DNA of 64,000 bases from Martelella lutilitoris (GCF_016598595.1 NZ_CP066786.1:1573501-1637500); one strand, 5' to 3'; positions 16,961 through 28,253 are shown, counted from the stretch's first letter. Numbers and translations: made by a program. Notes: generated from the letters alone by a model not told the origin.

Positions 16961-18007
16961 ATGGATTCTTTTGTCTCAACCTATCTCTGGCCCGGGCTGA
17001 TCATGGTCGGTCAGTCGCTGCTTTTGCTGGTCCTTCTGCTTGTCGGTATCGCCTTCATCCTGCTGGCCGACCGCAAGATCTGGGCTGCCGTGCAGATGCG
17101 TCGCGGCCCGAATGTGGTGGGTCCCTTCGGCCTGTTCCAGTCCTTTGCCGACCTGTTCAAGTTCGTGCTGAAGGAGCCGATCATTCCGGCGAGCGCCGAC
17201 AAGGTCGTGTTCCTGCTGGCGCCGCTGATCTCGGTGACGCTGGCGCTCGCCACCTGGGCGGTGATGCCGGTTGCGGACGGATGGGTGATCGCCAATATCA
17301 ATATCGGCATCCTCTACATCTTCGCCATTTCCTCGCTTGAGGTCTACGGCGTGATCATGGGCGGCTGGGCGTCGAACTCGAAATACGCCTTCCTCGGCTC
17401 GCTGCGTTCGGCGGCGCAGATGGTGTCCTACGAAGTCTCGATCGGCCTCGTCATCGTCACCGTTCTTTTGACGGTCGGCTCGCTGAACCTTTCGGACATC
17501 GTCTTTGCCCAGCAGACAGGTCTTGGCACCATGCTCGGCCTGCCGAACTCGTTCCTTGACTGGAACTGGCTGGCGCTGTTCCCGATGTTCATCGTCTTCT
17601 TCATCTCCGCCCTTGCCGAAACCAACCGTCCGCCTTTCGATCTTCCCGAAGCCGAATCGGAGCTGGTTGCGGGCTTCATGGTGGAATACGGCTCGACCCC
17701 GTACATGATGTTCATGCTCGGCGAATATGCGGCCATCGTCTTGATGTGCGCGCTGACGACGACGCTGTTCCTCGGCGGCTGGCTGCCGATCATCGATGTC
17801 GCGGTGCTGAACTGGGTGCCCGGCGTCATCTGGTTCCTGATCAAGGTTTGCCTCTGCTTCTTCATGTTCGGCATGGTGAAGGCATTCGTTCCGCGCTACC
17901 GCTACGATCAGCTGATGCGTCTCGGCTGGAAGGTCTTCCTTCCGCTGTCGCTCGCCATGGTCGTCGTCGTCGCCTTCGTTGTTAAACTGACCGGCTGGGT
18001 GGGCTGA
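16961..18007 (+). CDS. nuoH: NADH-quinone oxidoreductase subunit H
   Basis: NuoH is the membrane subunit at the junction with the peripheral arm; it forms part of the quinone channel and the first proton path. The 348-residue product has eight hydrophobic helices. It has the family motifs '[37 protein letters not shown]' and '[26 protein letters not shown]', the latter with the acidic residues of the E-channel. It follows nuoG by 10 bases. Confidence 0.97.
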   Translation: MDSFVSTYLWPGLIMVGQSLLLLVLLLVGIAFILLADRKIWAAVQMRRGPNVVGPFGLFQSFADLFKFVLKEPIIPASADKVVFLLAPLISVTLALATWAVMPVADGWVIANINIGILYIFAISSLEVYGVIMGGWASNSKYAFLGSLRSAAQMVSYEVSIGLVIVTVLLTVGSLNLSDIVFAQQTGLGTMLGLPNSFLDWNWLALFPMFIVFFISALAETNRPPFDLPEAESELVAGFMVEYGSTPYMMFMLGEYAAIVLMCALTTTLFLGGWLPIIDVAVLNWVPGVIWFLIKVCLCFFMFGMVKAFVPRYRYDQLMRLGWKVFLPLSLAMVVVVAFVVKLTGWVG

Positions 18008-18047
18008 TTGATGGCGCTTCTCGAAGCGCCGGATTGGAGAATTTGAA

Positions 18048-18539
18048 ATGGGTTCTGTTGCTCAGGCTTTCAATGCCGTCTTCCTGAAGGAGTTCGTCGG
18101 AGCGTTCTTTCTGACGATGCGCTACTTCTTCGCCCAGAAGTCGACGGTCAATTATCCCTTTGAAAAGGGACCGGTGAGCCCGCGCTTTCGCGGCGAGCAT
18201 GCGCTGCGCCGTTATCCCAACGGCGAGGAACGCTGCATCGCCTGCAAGCTGTGCGAGGCGATCTGTCCCGCGCAGGCGATCACCATCGAGGCCGGTCCGC
18301 GCCGCAATGACGGCACGCGCCGCACGGTGCGCTACGACATCGATATGGTGAAGTGCATCTATTGCGGCTTCTGCCAGGAGGCATGTCCGGTCGATGCCAT
18401 CGTCGAGGGGCCGAATTTCGAGTTCGCCACCGAGACGCGCGAGGAACTCTATTACGACAAGGAACGCCTGCTCGCCAACGGCGACCGGTGGGAGCGCGAA
18501 ATCGGGCAGAATATCGCGATGGACGCGCCCTATCGCTGA
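18048..18539 (+). CDS. nuoI: NADH-quinone oxidoreductase subunit I
   Basis: NuoI (TYKY) bears clusters N6a and N6b, the last pair before N2. Two ferredoxin motifs are visible: Cys63, Cys66, Cys69 and Cys73 ('[12 protein letters not shown]'), and Cys103, Cys106, Cys109 and Cys113 ('[12 protein letters not shown]'). The N-terminal amphipathic helix with '[30 protein letters not shown]' is also typical. Length of 163 residues is normal. The 138 bases after it, up to nuoJ, hold no gene I can support. Confidence 0.97.
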   Translation: MGSVAQAFNAVFLKEFVGAFFLTMRYFFAQKSTVNYPFEKGPVSPRFRGEHALRRYPNGEERCIACKLCEAICPAQAITIEAGPRRNDGTRRTVRYDIDMVKCIYCGFCQEACPVDAIVEGPNFEFATETREELYYDKERLLANGDRWEREIGQNIAMDAPYR

Positions 18540-18677
18540 GCGGCGAAGAGCAAGTGGCCGGGCGGCGTGACGCCGACCGGTGAAACGATCTGAGAACGGA
18601 AGGCTTGCCCGCGCGGCCGGTTTTTCAATGAGACGCGTCCGGAGTTTCCGCGACGTACAGGAAGAGAAGGCACCAAG

Positions 18678-19292
18678 ATGGGTCTCCAGGCTCTTTTTTT
18701 CTATATTTTCGCGTTTATCGCCGTGGCCTCGGCGTTCATGGTCATTTCCGCGCGGAACCCGGTCCATTCGGTCCTGTTCCTGATCGTGGTGTTCGTGAAC
18801 GCCGCTGCGCTGTTCATTCTGGCCGGCGCGGAATATCTCGGCCTGTTGCTGCTCGTCGTCTATGTCGGCGCGGTCGCGGTGCTGTTCCTGTTCGTGGTGA
18901 TGATGCTGGACATCGACTTCACCGCGCTCAGGTCCGGCATTCTGCGCTATGCGCCGGTGGGCGCGCTGATCGGCGTCGTGCTTCTGGCCGAGCTGATCAT
19001 CGTTGTCGGCGGGACCTTCATTTCCCCCGAGATCGCCTCCAACACCGCCATGCCGATGCCGCCGCTTTCGGAACGGTCCAGCGTGCAGGCGATCGGCGAT
19101 GTGATCTACACGCACTATGCCTATTTCTTCCAGGTGGCGGGCCTCATCCTGCTGGTGGCCATGATCGGCGCGATCGTGCTCACGCTCAAGCACCGCACGG
19201 ACGTCAAGCGCCAGAACATCGGCAGGCAGGTGGCGCGCACGCCGGAAACGGCGCACGAGGTCGTCAAGGTCAAGCCTGGCCAGGGCCTATAA
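18678..19292 (+). CDS. nuoJ: NADH-quinone oxidoreductase subunit J
   Basis: NuoJ is a five-helix membrane subunit whose third helix contains the pi-bulge implicated in coupling. The 204-residue product has the motifs 'ARNPVHSVLFLIVVFVNAAALFILAGAEYLGLLLLVVYVGAVAVLFLFVVMMLDID', which identify the family. The C-terminus (about residues 165-204) is a charged cytoplasmic tail. It is followed by nuoK after 42 bases. Confidence 0.96.
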   Translation: MGLQALFFYIFAFIAVASAFMVISARNPVHSVLFLIVVFVNAAALFILAGAEYLGLLLLVVYVGAVAVLFLFVVMMLDIDFTALRSGILRYAPVGALIGVVLLAELIIVVGGTFISPEIASNTAMPMPPLSERSSVQAIGDVIYTHYAYFFQVAGLILLVAMIGAIVLTLKHRTDVKRQNIGRQVARTPETAHEVVKVKPGQGL

Positions 19293-19334
19293 TTTAAGAG
19301 AATTCAGCAGGGATACGGACTCAAGGACAGAGCA

Positions 19335-19643
19335 ATGGAAATCGGACTTTCCCACTACCTGACGGTCAGTGCCATACTTTTCACGATCGGCGTCTTCGGC
19401 ATCTTCCTGAACCGGAAGAACGTCATCATCATTCTCATGTCCATCGAGCTGATCCTGCTTTCGGTCAATCTCAACATGGTCGCCTTCTCCGCCTTCCTGA
19501 ACGATCTGGTCGGCCAGGTCTTCGCGCTCTTCATCCTCACGGTGGCGGCGGCGGAAGCGGCGATCGGACTGGCGATCCTCGTTGTGTTCTATCGCAACCG
19601 CGGCTCGATTGCGGTCGAAGACGTCAATATGATGAAGGGCTGA
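19335..19643 (+). CDS. nuoK: NADH-quinone oxidoreductase subunit K
   Basis: NuoK is the MrpC-like three-helix subunit contributing to the central proton channel. The 102-residue product has '[26 protein letters not shown]' with the conserved helix-2 glutamate and '[21 protein letters not shown]' with the helix-3 glutamate. The length and motif order are normal. nuoL begins 8 bases later. Confidence 0.97.
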   Translation: MEIGLSHYLTVSAILFTIGVFGIFLNRKNVIIILMSIELILLSVNLNMVAFSAFLNDLVGQVFALFILTVAAAEAAIGLAILVVFYRNRGSIAVEDVNMMKG

Positions 19644-19650
19644 CCTCCAG

Positions 19651-21660
19651 ATGATCTACAAACTCATCATTTTCCTGCCGTTGCTCGGCTTCCTCATCGC
19701 GGGCCTCTTCGGAAACCGGATCGGCGCCAAGGCCACCGAATGGGTGACTATCGCCTTCATGGCGGTGGCGGCGGTCCTGTCCTGGTACGTCTTCATCTCG
19801 GTCGGCTTCCTCAGCCATGCCGAGGACCTGGTGATCCAGGTGCCGGTGATGCAGTGGATCTCTTCCGGCGACATCGACGTCGCCTGGTCGCTCAGGATCG
19901 ATACGCTGACGGCGGTCATGCTGGTCGTGGTCAACACGGTCTCCTGTCTCGTCCACCTCTATTCGGTGGGCTACATGCATGACGATCCGCATCGGCCACG
20001 CTTCTTCGCCTATCTGTCGCTCTTCACCTTCGCCATGCTGTCGCTGGTGACGTCCGACAACCTGTTGCAGATGTTCTTCGGCTGGGAAGGCGTCGGTCTC
20101 GCCTCCTATCTGCTGATCGGCTTCTGGTACAAGAAGCCGTCGGCCTGCGCCGCGGCCATGAAGGCCTTTATCGTCAACCGGGTCGGCGATTTCGGCTTCC
20201 TGCTCGGCATTGCCGGCCTTTTCTTCCTCGCGCACACGATCAATTTCGATCCGATCTTTGCCGCCGCCGAGCGTATCGCCGATGATCACGCGGTCGCGGT
20301 CGCCGCCGGCGAACAGGTTCCGGTGCTGCACTTCCTCGGCATGGACCTCACCCTGATGCATGCGATCACCGCGATCTGCCTGCTGCTGTTCATGGGCGCG
20401 ATGGGCAAGTCGGCGCAGTTCCTGCTGCACACCTGGCTGCCGGACGCCATGGAAGGCCCGACCCCGGTTTCGGCCCTTATCCACGCCGCGACCATGGTGA
20501 CGGCGGGCGTCTTCCTGGTGGCGCGCATGTCGCCTCTGTTCGAACTGTCGCCGTCGGCGCTGACCTTCGTCACGCTGATCGGTTCGATCACCGCGCTCTT
20601 TGCGGCGACCATCGGTCTCGTTCAGAACGACATCAAGCGCGTGATCGCCTATTCGACCTGTTCGCAGCTCGGCTACATGTTTGCAGCACTCGGGGCAGGG
20701 GCCTACGGCGCGGCGGTCTTCCACCTCTTCACCCATGCCTTCTTCAAGGCGCTCCTGTTCCTGTGCGCCGGTTCGGTCATCCATGCCGTTTCCGGCGATC
20801 AGGACATGCGCCGCATGGGCGGCCTCAGGAAGCATATCCCGATCACCTTCTGGGGCATGATCTTCGGCACGCTCGCCATCACCGGCGTCGGCATTCCCGG
20901 CACGGTCATCGGCGCTGCCGGTTACTTCTCCAAGGATGCGATCATCGAGGCGGCCTTTGTTTCGGCAAGCCCGCTGGCGATGTTCTCCTTCTGGTCGCTG
21001 GTGATCGCCGCGGTGCTGACGGCCTTCTACTCCTGGCGCCTGATCTTCATGACCTTCTTCGGCAAGCCGCGCGCGTCCTCCGATGTCATGCATCACGTGC
21101 ATGAATCGCCCTGGGTCATGCTGATCCCGCTCGTCGTCCTGTCGGTCGGCGCCCTGTTTGCCGGCGTGGTCTTCGCCGAGTTCTTCTACGGCCATCACTA
21201 TGCCGAGTTCTGGAAGGGCGCGCTGTTCACCGGGCCGCATAACGAGGTGCTTGAAGAGCACCACCACGTCGCGCTCTGGGTCAAGCTCTCGCCCTTCTTC
21301 GCCATGCTGATCGGTACCGCTGCCGCGATCTACATGTATCTGATCAAGCCCTCGTCGGCGAAAGCGACGGCAAAAGCCTTCCCGCGGATCTACGCATTCC
21401 TGCTCAACAAGTGGTATTTCGATGAACTGTACGACTTCCTGTTTGTCCGTCCCGCCAAGAAGCTCGGGCACTTCCTGTGGCAGAAGGGGGATGTGGGCGT
21501 GATCGACCGGTTCGGACCGAACGGCATCGCGGCGCTGGTCGTCGATGTCACCAACCGCGTGGTCAAGCTGCAGTCCGGTTATGTTTACCACTATGCGTTT
21601 GCAATGCTGATCGGCCTCGCCGCCCTTGTAACGTGGATGATGCTCGGAGGGGCGCTGTAA
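19651..21660 (+). CDS. nuoL: NADH-quinone oxidoreductase subunit L
   Basis: NuoL is the distal antiporter-like proton pump of the membrane arm. The 669-residue product has the proton-translocation family core with '[19 protein letters not shown]' (helix 5 glutamate) and '[27 protein letters not shown]' (helix 7 lysine region and broken helix 8). A long C-terminal lateral helix region ends near residue 669. Its TAA stop shares its last A with the nuoM start (TAATG). Length is as in other rhizobia. Confidence 0.97.
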   Translation: MIYKLIIFLPLLGFLIAGLFGNRIGAKATEWVTIAFMAVAAVLSWYVFISVGFLSHAEDLVIQVPVMQWISSGDIDVAWSLRIDTLTAVMLVVVNTVSCLVHLYSVGYMHDDPHRPRFFAYLSLFTFAMLSLVTSDNLLQMFFGWEGVGLASYLLIGFWYKKPSACAAAMKAFIVNRVGDFGFLLGIAGLFFLAHTINFDPIFAAAERIADDHAVAVAAGEQVPVLHFLGMDLTLMHAITAICLLLFMGAMGKSAQFLLHTWLPDAMEGPTPVSALIHAATMVTAGVFLVARMSPLFELSPSALTFVTLIGSITALFAATIGLVQNDIKRVIAYSTCSQLGYMFAALGAGAYGAAVFHLFTHAFFKALLFLCAGSVIHAVSGDQDMRRMGGLRKHIPITFWGMIFGTLAITGVGIPGTVIGAAGYFSKDAIIEAAFVSASPLAMFSFWSLVIAAVLTAFYSWRLIFMTFFGKPRASSDVMHHVHESPWVMLIPLVVLSVGALFAGVVFAEFFYGHHYAEFWKGALFTGPHNEVLEEHHHVALWVKLSPFFAMLIGTAAAIYMYLIKPSSAKATAKAFPRIYAFLLNKWYFDELYDFLFVRPAKKLGHFLWQKGDVGVIDRFGPNGIAALVVDVTNRVVKLQSGYVYHYAFAMLIGLAALVTWMMLGGAL

Positions 21661-23171
21661 TGAGCGACTGGCCAATTCTCACGACAGTCACCTTCCTGCC
21701 GCTCATCGGCGTGGTGCTGATCCTGTTCACCCGCGACGACAACGAGACGGGTCTGCGCAACATCCGCAATGTCGCGCTTCTGACCACGCTGTTCACCTTC
21801 GTGGTGTCGCTCTTCATCTGGGTCAATTACGACCCGGCGGACCCGAACTTCCAGATGGTCGAATATCACGCGTGGCTGGGGACCGGCATCGCCTACCATC
21901 TCGGCGTTGACGGCATCTCGATGCTGTTCATCCTGCTGACGACGGTGCTGATGCCGCTCTGCATCCTCGCCTCGTGGGAAGCCATCACCTACCGGGTGAA
22001 GGCCTACATGATCGCCTTCCTCATTCTGGAAACGCTGATCATCGGCGTCTTCGTCTCGCTTGACATCGTGATGTTCTACATCTTCTTCGAGGCGGGCCTC
22101 ATCCCGATGTATCTGATCATCGGCATCTGGGGCCATGAGCGGCGCGTCTACGCCTCGCTGAAGTTCTTCCTCTACACCTTCGCCGGCTCGGTCTTCATGC
22201 TGTTGTCGATCATGGCGATGTACTGGGTGACGGGCACGACCAGCGTTCCGGTGCTGCTGGAATATGATTTCCCGGTGAACCTGCAATATTGGCTGTTCCT
22301 CGGCTTCTTCGCGTCCTTTGCGGTGAAGATGCCGATGTGGCCCGTGCACACCTGGCTGCCGGACGCCCACGTGGAGGCGCCGACGGCGGCCTCGGGCGTG
22401 CTGGCGGGCGTGCTGTTGAAACTCGGCGGCTTCGGCGTGTTGCGCTATTCGATGCCGATGTTCCCCGACGCATCCTATTACTTCGCGCCGTTCATCTTCG
22501 CGCTGTCGATCATCGCCATCATCTACGCCTCGCTCGTGGCGCTGATGCAGACCGACATGAAGAAGCTGATCGCCTATTCCTCGGTCGCGCACATGGGCTA
22601 TGTGACCATGGGCATGTTCTCGGCCACCACCGAGGGCGTCGAGGGCTCGATCTTCCTGATGCTCTCGCACGGCATCGTCTCCGGCGCGCTGTTCTTCTGC
22701 GTCGGCATCGTCTATGACCGCATGCACACCCGCGAGATCGCGGCCTTCGGCGGGCTTGTGAACAACATGCCGAAATTCGCGGTCGCCTTCATGGTCTTCA
22801 CCATGGCCAATGTCGGGCTTCCGGGCACGTCGGGCTTCATCGGCGAATTTCTGACGGTTGTCGGCGTCTTCCAGGTCAATACCTGGGTGGCCGTGTTCGC
22901 GGCGACGGGCGTCATCCTTTCGGCGGCCTATGCGCTCTGGCTTTACCGCCGCGTGATTTTCGGCGCACTGGAAAAGGACAGCCTCAAGGCGCTGCTCGAT
23001 CTTTCCACGCGCGAGAAGTTCGTACTCTACCCGCTGATCATCCTGACGATCTTCTTCGGCGTCTATCCGGAACCGATCTTCGCGGCGATCCACGGGCCGG
23101 TAGCCCAGATCGTTCAACATTATGACGCTGTTCTGGAATCCACCAAGAACATCGCGCTGCCGGTATACTGA
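21660..23171 (+). CDS. nuoM: NADH-quinone oxidoreductase subunit M
   Basis: NuoM is the middle antiporter-like subunit. The start at 21660 ([22 protein letters not shown]) overlaps the nuoL stop by one base and gives 503 residues. Key segments are '[20 protein letters not shown]' with the helix-5 glutamate and '[30 protein letters not shown]'. '[16 protein letters not shown]' is the third family segment. Confidence 0.97.
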   Translation: MSDWPILTTVTFLPLIGVVLILFTRDDNETGLRNIRNVALLTTLFTFVVSLFIWVNYDPADPNFQMVEYHAWLGTGIAYHLGVDGISMLFILLTTVLMPLCILASWEAITYRVKAYMIAFLILETLIIGVFVSLDIVMFYIFFEAGLIPMYLIIGIWGHERRVYASLKFFLYTFAGSVFMLLSIMAMYWVTGTTSVPVLLEYDFPVNLQYWLFLGFFASFAVKMPMWPVHTWLPDAHVEAPTAASGVLAGVLLKLGGFGVLRYSMPMFPDASYYFAPFIFALSIIAIIYASLVALMQTDMKKLIAYSSVAHMGYVTMGMFSATTEGVEGSIFLMLSHGIVSGALFFCVGIVYDRMHTREIAAFGGLVNNMPKFAVAFMVFTMANVGLPGTSGFIGEFLTVVGVFQVNTWVAVFAATGVILSAAYALWLYRRVIFGALEKDSLKALLDLSTREKFVLYPLIILTIFFGVYPEPIFAAIHGPVAQIVQHYDAVLESTKNIALPVY

Positions 23172-23188
23172 GACAGGATCTTTTGGAC

Positions 23189-24628
23189 ATGACCTCGGAA
23201 CTCCTACTTTCAAGTCTGAAGCTGATCATGCCGGAGCTGATCCTTTCGATCGGCGCCATGGTCCTGTTGATGATCGGCGCATTTGCCGGCCGCAAGAGCG
23301 GCCAGGTGATCGTCGGCCTCTCGGTCTTTCTTCTGATCGCGGCTTTCGTCGCTCTGTTCTGGGCGGGCTCGGGCACGGCCTTCAACGGCTCGCTCACCTT
23401 CAACGCCTTCACCCGCTTCATGCAGGTGCTGGTGCTGATTGGCGCGGCGCTGTCGATGATCCTGTCTGTCGGCCACGAGGAGCCGGAATATCTCGACCGT
23501 TTCGAGTTTCCGGTGCTGATGCTGCTGTCGACCACGGGCATGATGCTGATGGTTTCGGCCAACGACATGCTGGCCTTCTACATGGGGCTCGAGCTGATGT
23601 CGCTGCCGCTCTACGTGATCGCGGCGATCAACCGGGACAGCCTGCGCTCCACGGAAGCGGGCCTGAAATATTTCGTTCTCGGCTCGTTGTCGTCCGGCAT
23701 GCTGCTCTACGGCATATCGCTGATCTATGGCTTTACCGGCAATATCGGTTTTGAGGCGATTGCCACCCAGATCTCGCTCGGCGAGACCGGTCTCGGCTTC
23801 ATCTTCGGCATGGTGTTCGTGCTGGCCGGCATCACCTTCAAGATTTCGGCCGTTCCCTTCCATATGTGGACGCCGGACGTCTATGAGGGCGCGCCGACGC
23901 CGGTGACGGCCTTCTTCGCCTCCGCGCCGAAGGTTGCCGCCATGGCGATCATCATCCGCCTGCTGATCGATGCCTTTGGTCCGGCCATTGACCAGTGGCG
24001 CCAGGTCGTGGTCTTCATCGCCATCGCCTCGATGGTTCTCGGCGCGTTCGCGGCGATTGGCCAGCGCAACATCAAGCGGCTGATGGCCTATTCCTCGATC
24101 ACCCATATGGGCTACGCGCTGGTCGGTCTTGCCGCCGGCACGGAAGTCGGCGTCAGCGGCGTTGCTATCTACATGGCGATCTACCTGTTCATGACGCTCG
24201 GCGCCTTCGCCATCATCATGGCGATGCGTTTGAAGGAAGGCGGCAATGTCGAGAACATCGACGATCTCGCCGGTCTTTCGCAGACCAAGCCGGTCATGGC
24301 CGTGGTGCTGACGGCGCTGATGTTCTCGCTTGCGGGCGTTCCGCCGCTGGCGGGCTTCTTCGGCAAGTATTTCGTGTTCCTGGCCGCGATCAACGCCGAG
24401 CTCTATACGCTGGCGATCATCGGCGTGCTTTCCTCCGTTGTGGCCGCGTTCTACTATCTGCGCATCGTCAAGGTCATGTGGTTCGATGAGCCGACCGTGG
24501 AGTTCTCCCGGGTTGCCGTGGAGCTGCGCTTCGTCTTCGGGCTGAGCGGTCTCTTTGCCATCGGCTATTTGCTGTTCGGCGGTCCGTTGAACACGGCCGC
24601 GCAGTCCGCCGCCGCGGCGCTGTTCTAG
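23189..24628 (+). CDS. nuoN: NADH-quinone oxidoreductase subunit N
   Basis: NuoN is the antiporter-like subunit nearest the peripheral arm. The ATG at 23189 follows AGGA by about 10 bases; a TTG two codons earlier sits too close to it. The product of 479 residues contains '[21 protein letters not shown]', '[27 protein letters not shown]' and '[16 protein letters not shown]'. Its TAG stop is immediately followed by the birA ATG, so birA probably depends on the nuo transcript. Confidence 0.96.
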   Translation: MTSELLLSSLKLIMPELILSIGAMVLLMIGAFAGRKSGQVIVGLSVFLLIAAFVALFWAGSGTAFNGSLTFNAFTRFMQVLVLIGAALSMILSVGHEEPEYLDRFEFPVLMLLSTTGMMLMVSANDMLAFYMGLELMSLPLYVIAAINRDSLRSTEAGLKYFVLGSLSSGMLLYGISLIYGFTGNIGFEAIATQISLGETGLGFIFGMVFVLAGITFKISAVPFHMWTPDVYEGAPTPVTAFFASAPKVAAMAIIIRLLIDAFGPAIDQWRQVVVFIAIASMVLGAFAAIGQRNIKRLMAYSSITHMGYALVGLAAGTEVGVSGVAIYMAIYLFMTLGAFAIIMAMRLKEGGNVENIDDLAGLSQTKPVMAVVLTALMFSLAGVPPLAGFFGKYFVFLAAINAELYTLAIIGVLSSVVAAFYYLRIVKVMWFDEPTVEFSRVAVELRFVFGLSGLFAIGYLLFGGPLNTAAQSAAAALF

Positions 24629-25393
24629 ATGGCGGGGGGAAACCCCGCCGCGGCCTATCGGCATGAGGCGCTTGGTTCAGTCGCCTCGACCAATCTTTCC
24701 GCGATGGAGCGGGCCGAGGCCGGTGACCCCGGCCTTCTCTGGATCACGGCGGACGAGCAGACAGGCGGACGGGCACGACGCGGCCGCAACTGGATTTCTG
24801 AGCGAGGCAATCTTTATGCCTCGCTTCTGCTTGTTGATCCGGCCCCTCTTGCTGCTGTCTCATCGCTTCCGCTGGTCGCGGCCGTCGCCGTCCATGGCGC
24901 GATCAGCAGCATGATGGCCGGTCATGGCAGCGAGGTCGCGATCAAATGGCCGAATGACGTGCTGATCGACCGGAAGAAGGTTTGCGGCATTCTGCTGGAA
25001 GCGCGCAAACTGGCCGACGGCCGTTTCGCGGTTGTCATCGGTATCGGGATCAATGTTGGATTTTCGCCGGAAGGGACCCCATATCCGGTGGCAAGACTGG
25101 CCGATTATGTCGCCGGCGCCGATTCTGACGTTCTGTTTGCCCATCTGTTCGAGATCATGGCGGATGAGCTTTCGATCTGGGATGGCGGGCGTGGCCTCGG
25201 CCGGACCGTTTCCCGCTGGCGCGCTGCCGCTTGCGGCATCAACGAACGGATCACCATCAATCTGGCCCGCGAGCAGGTCTCCGGGCTTTTTGCCGGCATC
25301 GATGACGCCGGCATGCTGAAACTTGAAACGGAAGAGGGCACGCGCACCTTTGCTGCTGGCGATGTCTTCTTCGATAACAATAAGAACGGATAA
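24629..25393 (+). CDS. birA: Biotin--[acetyl-CoA-carboxylase] ligase
   Basis: BirA activates biotin with ATP and attaches it to the carboxyl carrier protein. The 254-residue product is the catalytic and C-terminal domain only: 'DEQTGGRARRGRNWISERGNLYASLLL' is the biotinyl-AMP loop and 'VAIKWPNDVLIDRKKVCGILLEA' carries the catalytic lysine. 'VVIGIGINVGFSP' is also diagnostic. The N-terminal DNA-binding domain of E. coli BirA is absent, as in other rhizobia, so it cannot act as the biotin repressor. It starts directly at the nuoN stop and is followed by rnj after 7 bases. Confidence 0.95.
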   Translation: MAGGNPAAAYRHEALGSVASTNLSAMERAEAGDPGLLWITADEQTGGRARRGRNWISERGNLYASLLLVDPAPLAAVSSLPLVAAVAVHGAISSMMAGHGSEVAIKWPNDVLIDRKKVCGILLEARKLADGRFAVVIGIGINVGFSPEGTPYPVARLADYVAGADSDVLFAHLFEIMADELSIWDGGRGLGRTVSRWRAAACGINERITINLAREQVSGLFAGIDDAGMLKLETEEGTRTFAAGDVFFDNNKNG

Positions 25394-25400
25394 CGCTTAA

Positions 25401-27074
25401 ATGGCGGACAATAAAAACGAACTGGTTTTCCTGCCCCTCGGCGGGCTCGGCGAAATCGGTATGAACCTGGCCCTTTACGGCTACGGTCCCGCGGAAAAAC
25501 GCGAATGGATCATGGTCGATTGCGGCGTGACCTTTCCCGGGCCCGATCTGCCCGGGGTCGATCTCGTGTTGCCCGATATCGAATTCGTGCGCGAACAGCG
25601 CGGCAACCTCAAAGCCATGATCATCACGCATGCGCATGAGGATCACTACGGCGCGATTGCGACGCTGTGGCCGGGACTGAACGTGCCGATCTACGCTTCG
25701 CCTTTCACCGCGGGCCTGCTGGAGGCCAAGCGCGAATATGAAAGCTGGATGCGCGAAATTCCGGTGACCATCTTCAAGGCCGGCGACACCATCAATGTCG
25801 GGCCGTTCACGGTGGAGGGCGTGCCCGTCAACCACTCGATCCCGGAACCGATGGCGCTTTCGATCCGCACGCCGCTCGGGAATATCGTCCATACCGGCGA
25901 CTGGAAGATTGACCATGCGCCGACGCTCGGCCCCAAGACCGACGAAGCCCGGTTCCGTGCCATCGGCGACGATGGCGTTCTGGCGCTGATGTGCGATTCC
26001 ACCAACGCCATGCGCGACGGTGTGTCGCCCTCCGAAGAGGAGATTTCGGCAAGCCTCAGGGCGGTCATCGAAAACGCGGAAGGCCGCGTCGCGCTGACCA
26101 CGTTTTCTTCCAATATCGGCCGCATCCGCTCGATCGCCAAGGCCGCCGACGAGGCGGGTCGCCAGGTGCTGCTGCTTGGCTCCTCGTTGAAGCGCGCGGT
26201 CGCCGTCGCCCGTGATCTCGGCATGATGGAGGGCGTGAAGCCGTTCGTCGACGAGGATGAGTTCGGCTATATCCCGCGCGACAAGGTGGTCGCGATCCTG
26301 ACCGGTTCGCAAGGCGAGCCGCGCGCCGCCCTTGCCAAGCTTTCACGCGACGAGATGCGCAATGTGGCGCTTGCCGCCGGCGATCTCGTGGTGTTTTCCT
26401 CGCGCGCCATTCCCGGCAACGAAAAGGCGATCCAGGATATCAAGAACGGACTGGTGGAGCAGGGCGTTCATATCCTGACCGACAACGAGGCTCTGGTGCA
26501 TGTCTCCGGCCATCCGCGCCGCAACGAGCTGAAACAGATGTATGAATGGATCAGGCCCGAAATTCTCGTGCCTGTTCACGGCGAGGCAGCCCATCTGATC
26601 GCCCAGAAGGAACTCGCCGAACAGAGCGGCATTTCCCAGGTTCCGCGCGTCAGGAATGGCGATGTTCTGCGCCTTGCCCCGGGCCCCGCGGAGGTGATCG
26701 GCAAGGTCGAGGCGGGCCGCGTGTTCAAGGACGGCAAGCTGATCGGAGACTTTGACGAGATGGGCATCGGTGAGCGTCGCAAGCTCTCCTTCGTCGGTCA
26801 TGTCGCGGTCAATGTGGTCTTGAACAGCAAGTTCGATTTCGCCGGTGATCCGGACGTGGTGCCGATCGGCCTTCCGGGCTTCGATGACGAGGACGAGCGG
26901 ATGGAGGACGTGCTGTTCGATGCCGTGCTCGGCGCCGTCGAAAGCATTCCGCGCTCGCGCCGCAAGGATCTCGGCATGGTCAAGGAGGCCATCCGCCGCT
27001 CCGTCCGCGCTGCCGCCAACGAGTGCTGGGGCAAGAAGCCGGTGGTGACGGTGTTTGTGAACAAGATCGGGTGA
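25401..27074 (+). CDS. rnj: Ribonuclease J
   Basis: RNase J is a metallo-beta-lactamase/beta-CASP nuclease with 5'-to-3' exonuclease and endonuclease activity, used by rhizobia in rRNA and mRNA processing. The zinc motif HAHEDH is at residues 77-82, with 'HTGDWKIDH' and 'LMCDSTNA' following. The beta-CASP part shows 'TGSQGEPRAAL' and 'HVSGHPRRNELKQMYEWIRPEILVPVHGE'. Length of 557 residues is typical. The nuo-birA-rnj order is common in Rhizobiaceae. A palindromic repeat 50 bases after the stop may end the transcript. Confidence 0.95.
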   Translation: MADNKNELVFLPLGGLGEIGMNLALYGYGPAEKREWIMVDCGVTFPGPDLPGVDLVLPDIEFVREQRGNLKAMIITHAHEDHYGAIATLWPGLNVPIYASPFTAGLLEAKREYESWMREIPVTIFKAGDTINVGPFTVEGVPVNHSIPEPMALSIRTPLGNIVHTGDWKIDHAPTLGPKTDEARFRAIGDDGVLALMCDSTNAMRDGVSPSEEEISASLRAVIENAEGRVALTTFSSNIGRIRSIAKAADEAGRQVLLLGSSLKRAVAVARDLGMMEGVKPFVDEDEFGYIPRDKVVAILTGSQGEPRAALAKLSRDEMRNVALAAGDLVVFSSRAIPGNEKAIQDIKNGLVEQGVHILTDNEALVHVSGHPRRNELKQMYEWIRPEILVPVHGEAAHLIAQKELAEQSGISQVPRVRNGDVLRLAPGPAEVIGKVEAGRVFKDGKLIGDFDEMGIGERRKLSFVGHVAVNVVLNSKFDFAGDPDVVPIGLPGFDDEDERMEDVLFDAVLGAVESIPRSRRKDLGMVKEAIRRSVRAAANECWGKKPVVTVFVNKIG

Positions 27075-27124
27075 GAGTTTCCGCAGCTGCGTGAATGCTC
27101 GTAGAGCGCTTCTTTCCTCTCTTT

Positions 27125-27201
27125 GCGTCACCCTCGGGCTTGACCCGAGGGTGACGCAATTTCCGTGTCGCCTGGATGCTCGGGTCGAGCCCGAGCATGA
27201 C
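27125..27201. repeat. Palindromic mosaic repeat, copy 1
   Basis: Two palindromes are joined by a CCGTGTCGCCTGGA linker: 27125-27157 (core CCTCGGGCTTGACCCGAGG inside GCGTCA/TGACGC arms) and 27176-27198 (core GCTCGGGTCGAGCCCGAGC). This CTCGGG(T/C)..GACCCGAG family is a well-known intergenic repeat type of Rhizobiales genomes. It probably also acts as a terminator for rnj and the rpiR gene that face it. A second copy in inverse orientation is at 32120-32200. Confidence 0.8.
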
Positions 27202-27266
27202 TCTTCTTCGGGTAGAGGCGCCGTCGTTAGCCACTCCCTCTTGCTTCTTTGGCCGAAATCGCTGCC

Positions 27267-28139
27267 CTAACCCGGCCGCCTGAACAGCCGGCTCTGTTCG
27301 AAAAGACCCTCCAGCTGGCTGATGCGCTGGCGGGTCTTGTCCCAGCTTTTCGCCTGCACCGCCTCGATCAGCGCCTCCACCACAAACAGGGTCACGACGG
27401 ACGAGTCCCAGGCGGACGGCGCCTCGATATGGACACGGAAGGTGTGGCGGGCGAATTTCGTCACCGGCGAGGCCCACTGGTCGGTGAAGAGAAGGATCTC
27501 GACGCCGTTCTCGCTTGCCACGCGCGCCAGCGTCGCCATGTCCTGCTCGTAGCGGCGGATGTCGAAGATCACCAGAACATCGCCTTCCGCCATGTTCAGC
27601 ATGTGCTGCGGCCATGAACCGGAATTGGACGACATCAGCGTCGTCTTCGGCCGGATGACCTGCATGTGGGTATAGAAATAGCTGGCGATTGCCCCGGTGA
27701 TGCGCCCGCCGACGAAATAGACGGCGCGGTCGAGATCCGAGAGCAGGGCCGCCGCTCCGCCGAATGTCTCCTGATCAAGCTGTGACAATGTGCGCCGCAT
27801 ATTGTCCATCGCCGCCTCGCCGAAACGGTTCAGGATATGCGTGTCCGGCACATTGCGCGCCAGCCGGTCGTGTTTGGCGATCGGATTGGAGAGCGTGGCC
27901 TCCAACTCCTGGTGCAGGCGCGCCTGAAACTCGGCATATCCCTTGAAGCCCAGCTTCTGCACCATGCGCGCGACCGTCGGCGTCGACACGTCGGCGTTTT
28001 CGGCAAGCGTGGTGATGCTGCCGAGGCCGGAGACCGGGTAGTTTTCGCTGATCGTGTCGGCGAGGCGTTTTTCCGAGCGCGTGAGTTCGCCGTAGCGCCC
28101 GGCGATGATGTCGGCGACTGTTCGGGACCCGTCGGTCAA
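27267..28139 (-). CDS. MurR/RpiR-family transcriptional regulator
   Basis: The 290-residue product has an N-terminal HTH_6 domain ('LTRSEKRLADTISENYP' ... 'ITTLAENADVSTPTVARMVQKLGFKGYAEFQARLHQEL'). A SIS sugar/effector-binding domain ('AVYFVGGRITGAIASYFYTHM', 'GDVLVIFDIRRYEQDM') follows. I use the TTG at 28139 because GGAGACGA lies just upstream; the alternative ATG at 28184 adds a basic, non-conserved 15 residues. It is divergent from the amidohydrolase-TRAP operon and is the probable regulator of it. Proteins of this family usually repress until a phosphosugar or related ligand binds; the ligand here is unknown. Confidence 0.9.
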   Translation of the reverse strand: MTDGSRTVADIIAGRYGELTRSEKRLADTISENYPVSGLGSITTLAENADVSTPTVARMVQKLGFKGYAEFQARLHQELEATLSNPIAKHDRLARNVPDTHILNRFGEAAMDNMRRTLSQLDQETFGGAAALLSDLDRAVYFVGGRITGAIASYFYTHMQVIRPKTTLMSSNSGSWPQHMLNMAEGDVLVIFDIRRYEQDMATLARVASENGVEILLFTDQWASPVTKFARHTFRVHIEAPSAWDSSVVTLFVVEALIEAVQAKSWDKTRQRISQLEGLFEQSRLFRRPG

Positions 28140-28224
28140 TCTTCGTCTCCTGTTTCCCCGGCATTTAGAAACGGCGCGGCCCATCCGTCAACGGCAAAAA
28201 TGAATAGAAGTTTTCAAAGTGCGA

Positions 28225-28253
28225 TTGACAGCGCACGAAATCTGAAGAACTAT
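28225..28253 (+). promoter_or_regulatory. Candidate promoter of amidohydrolase-TRAP operon
   Basis: TTGACA (28225-28230) is a perfect -35 box, followed 17 bases later by AACTAT (28248-28253); TATTTA just beyond is another possible -10. The 152-base divergent gap with rpiR is AT-rich and should also hold the regulator's operator, but no clean palindrome stands out. Confidence 0.4.

Noticed and set aside
19624..21675. 683-codon frame antisense to nuoL (also similar long frames antisense to nuoG, nuoM and nuoN)
   Set aside because: Low-complexity, His/Arg/Asp-rich translation typical of antisense frames in high-GC genes; the sense strand has full complex I motifs.
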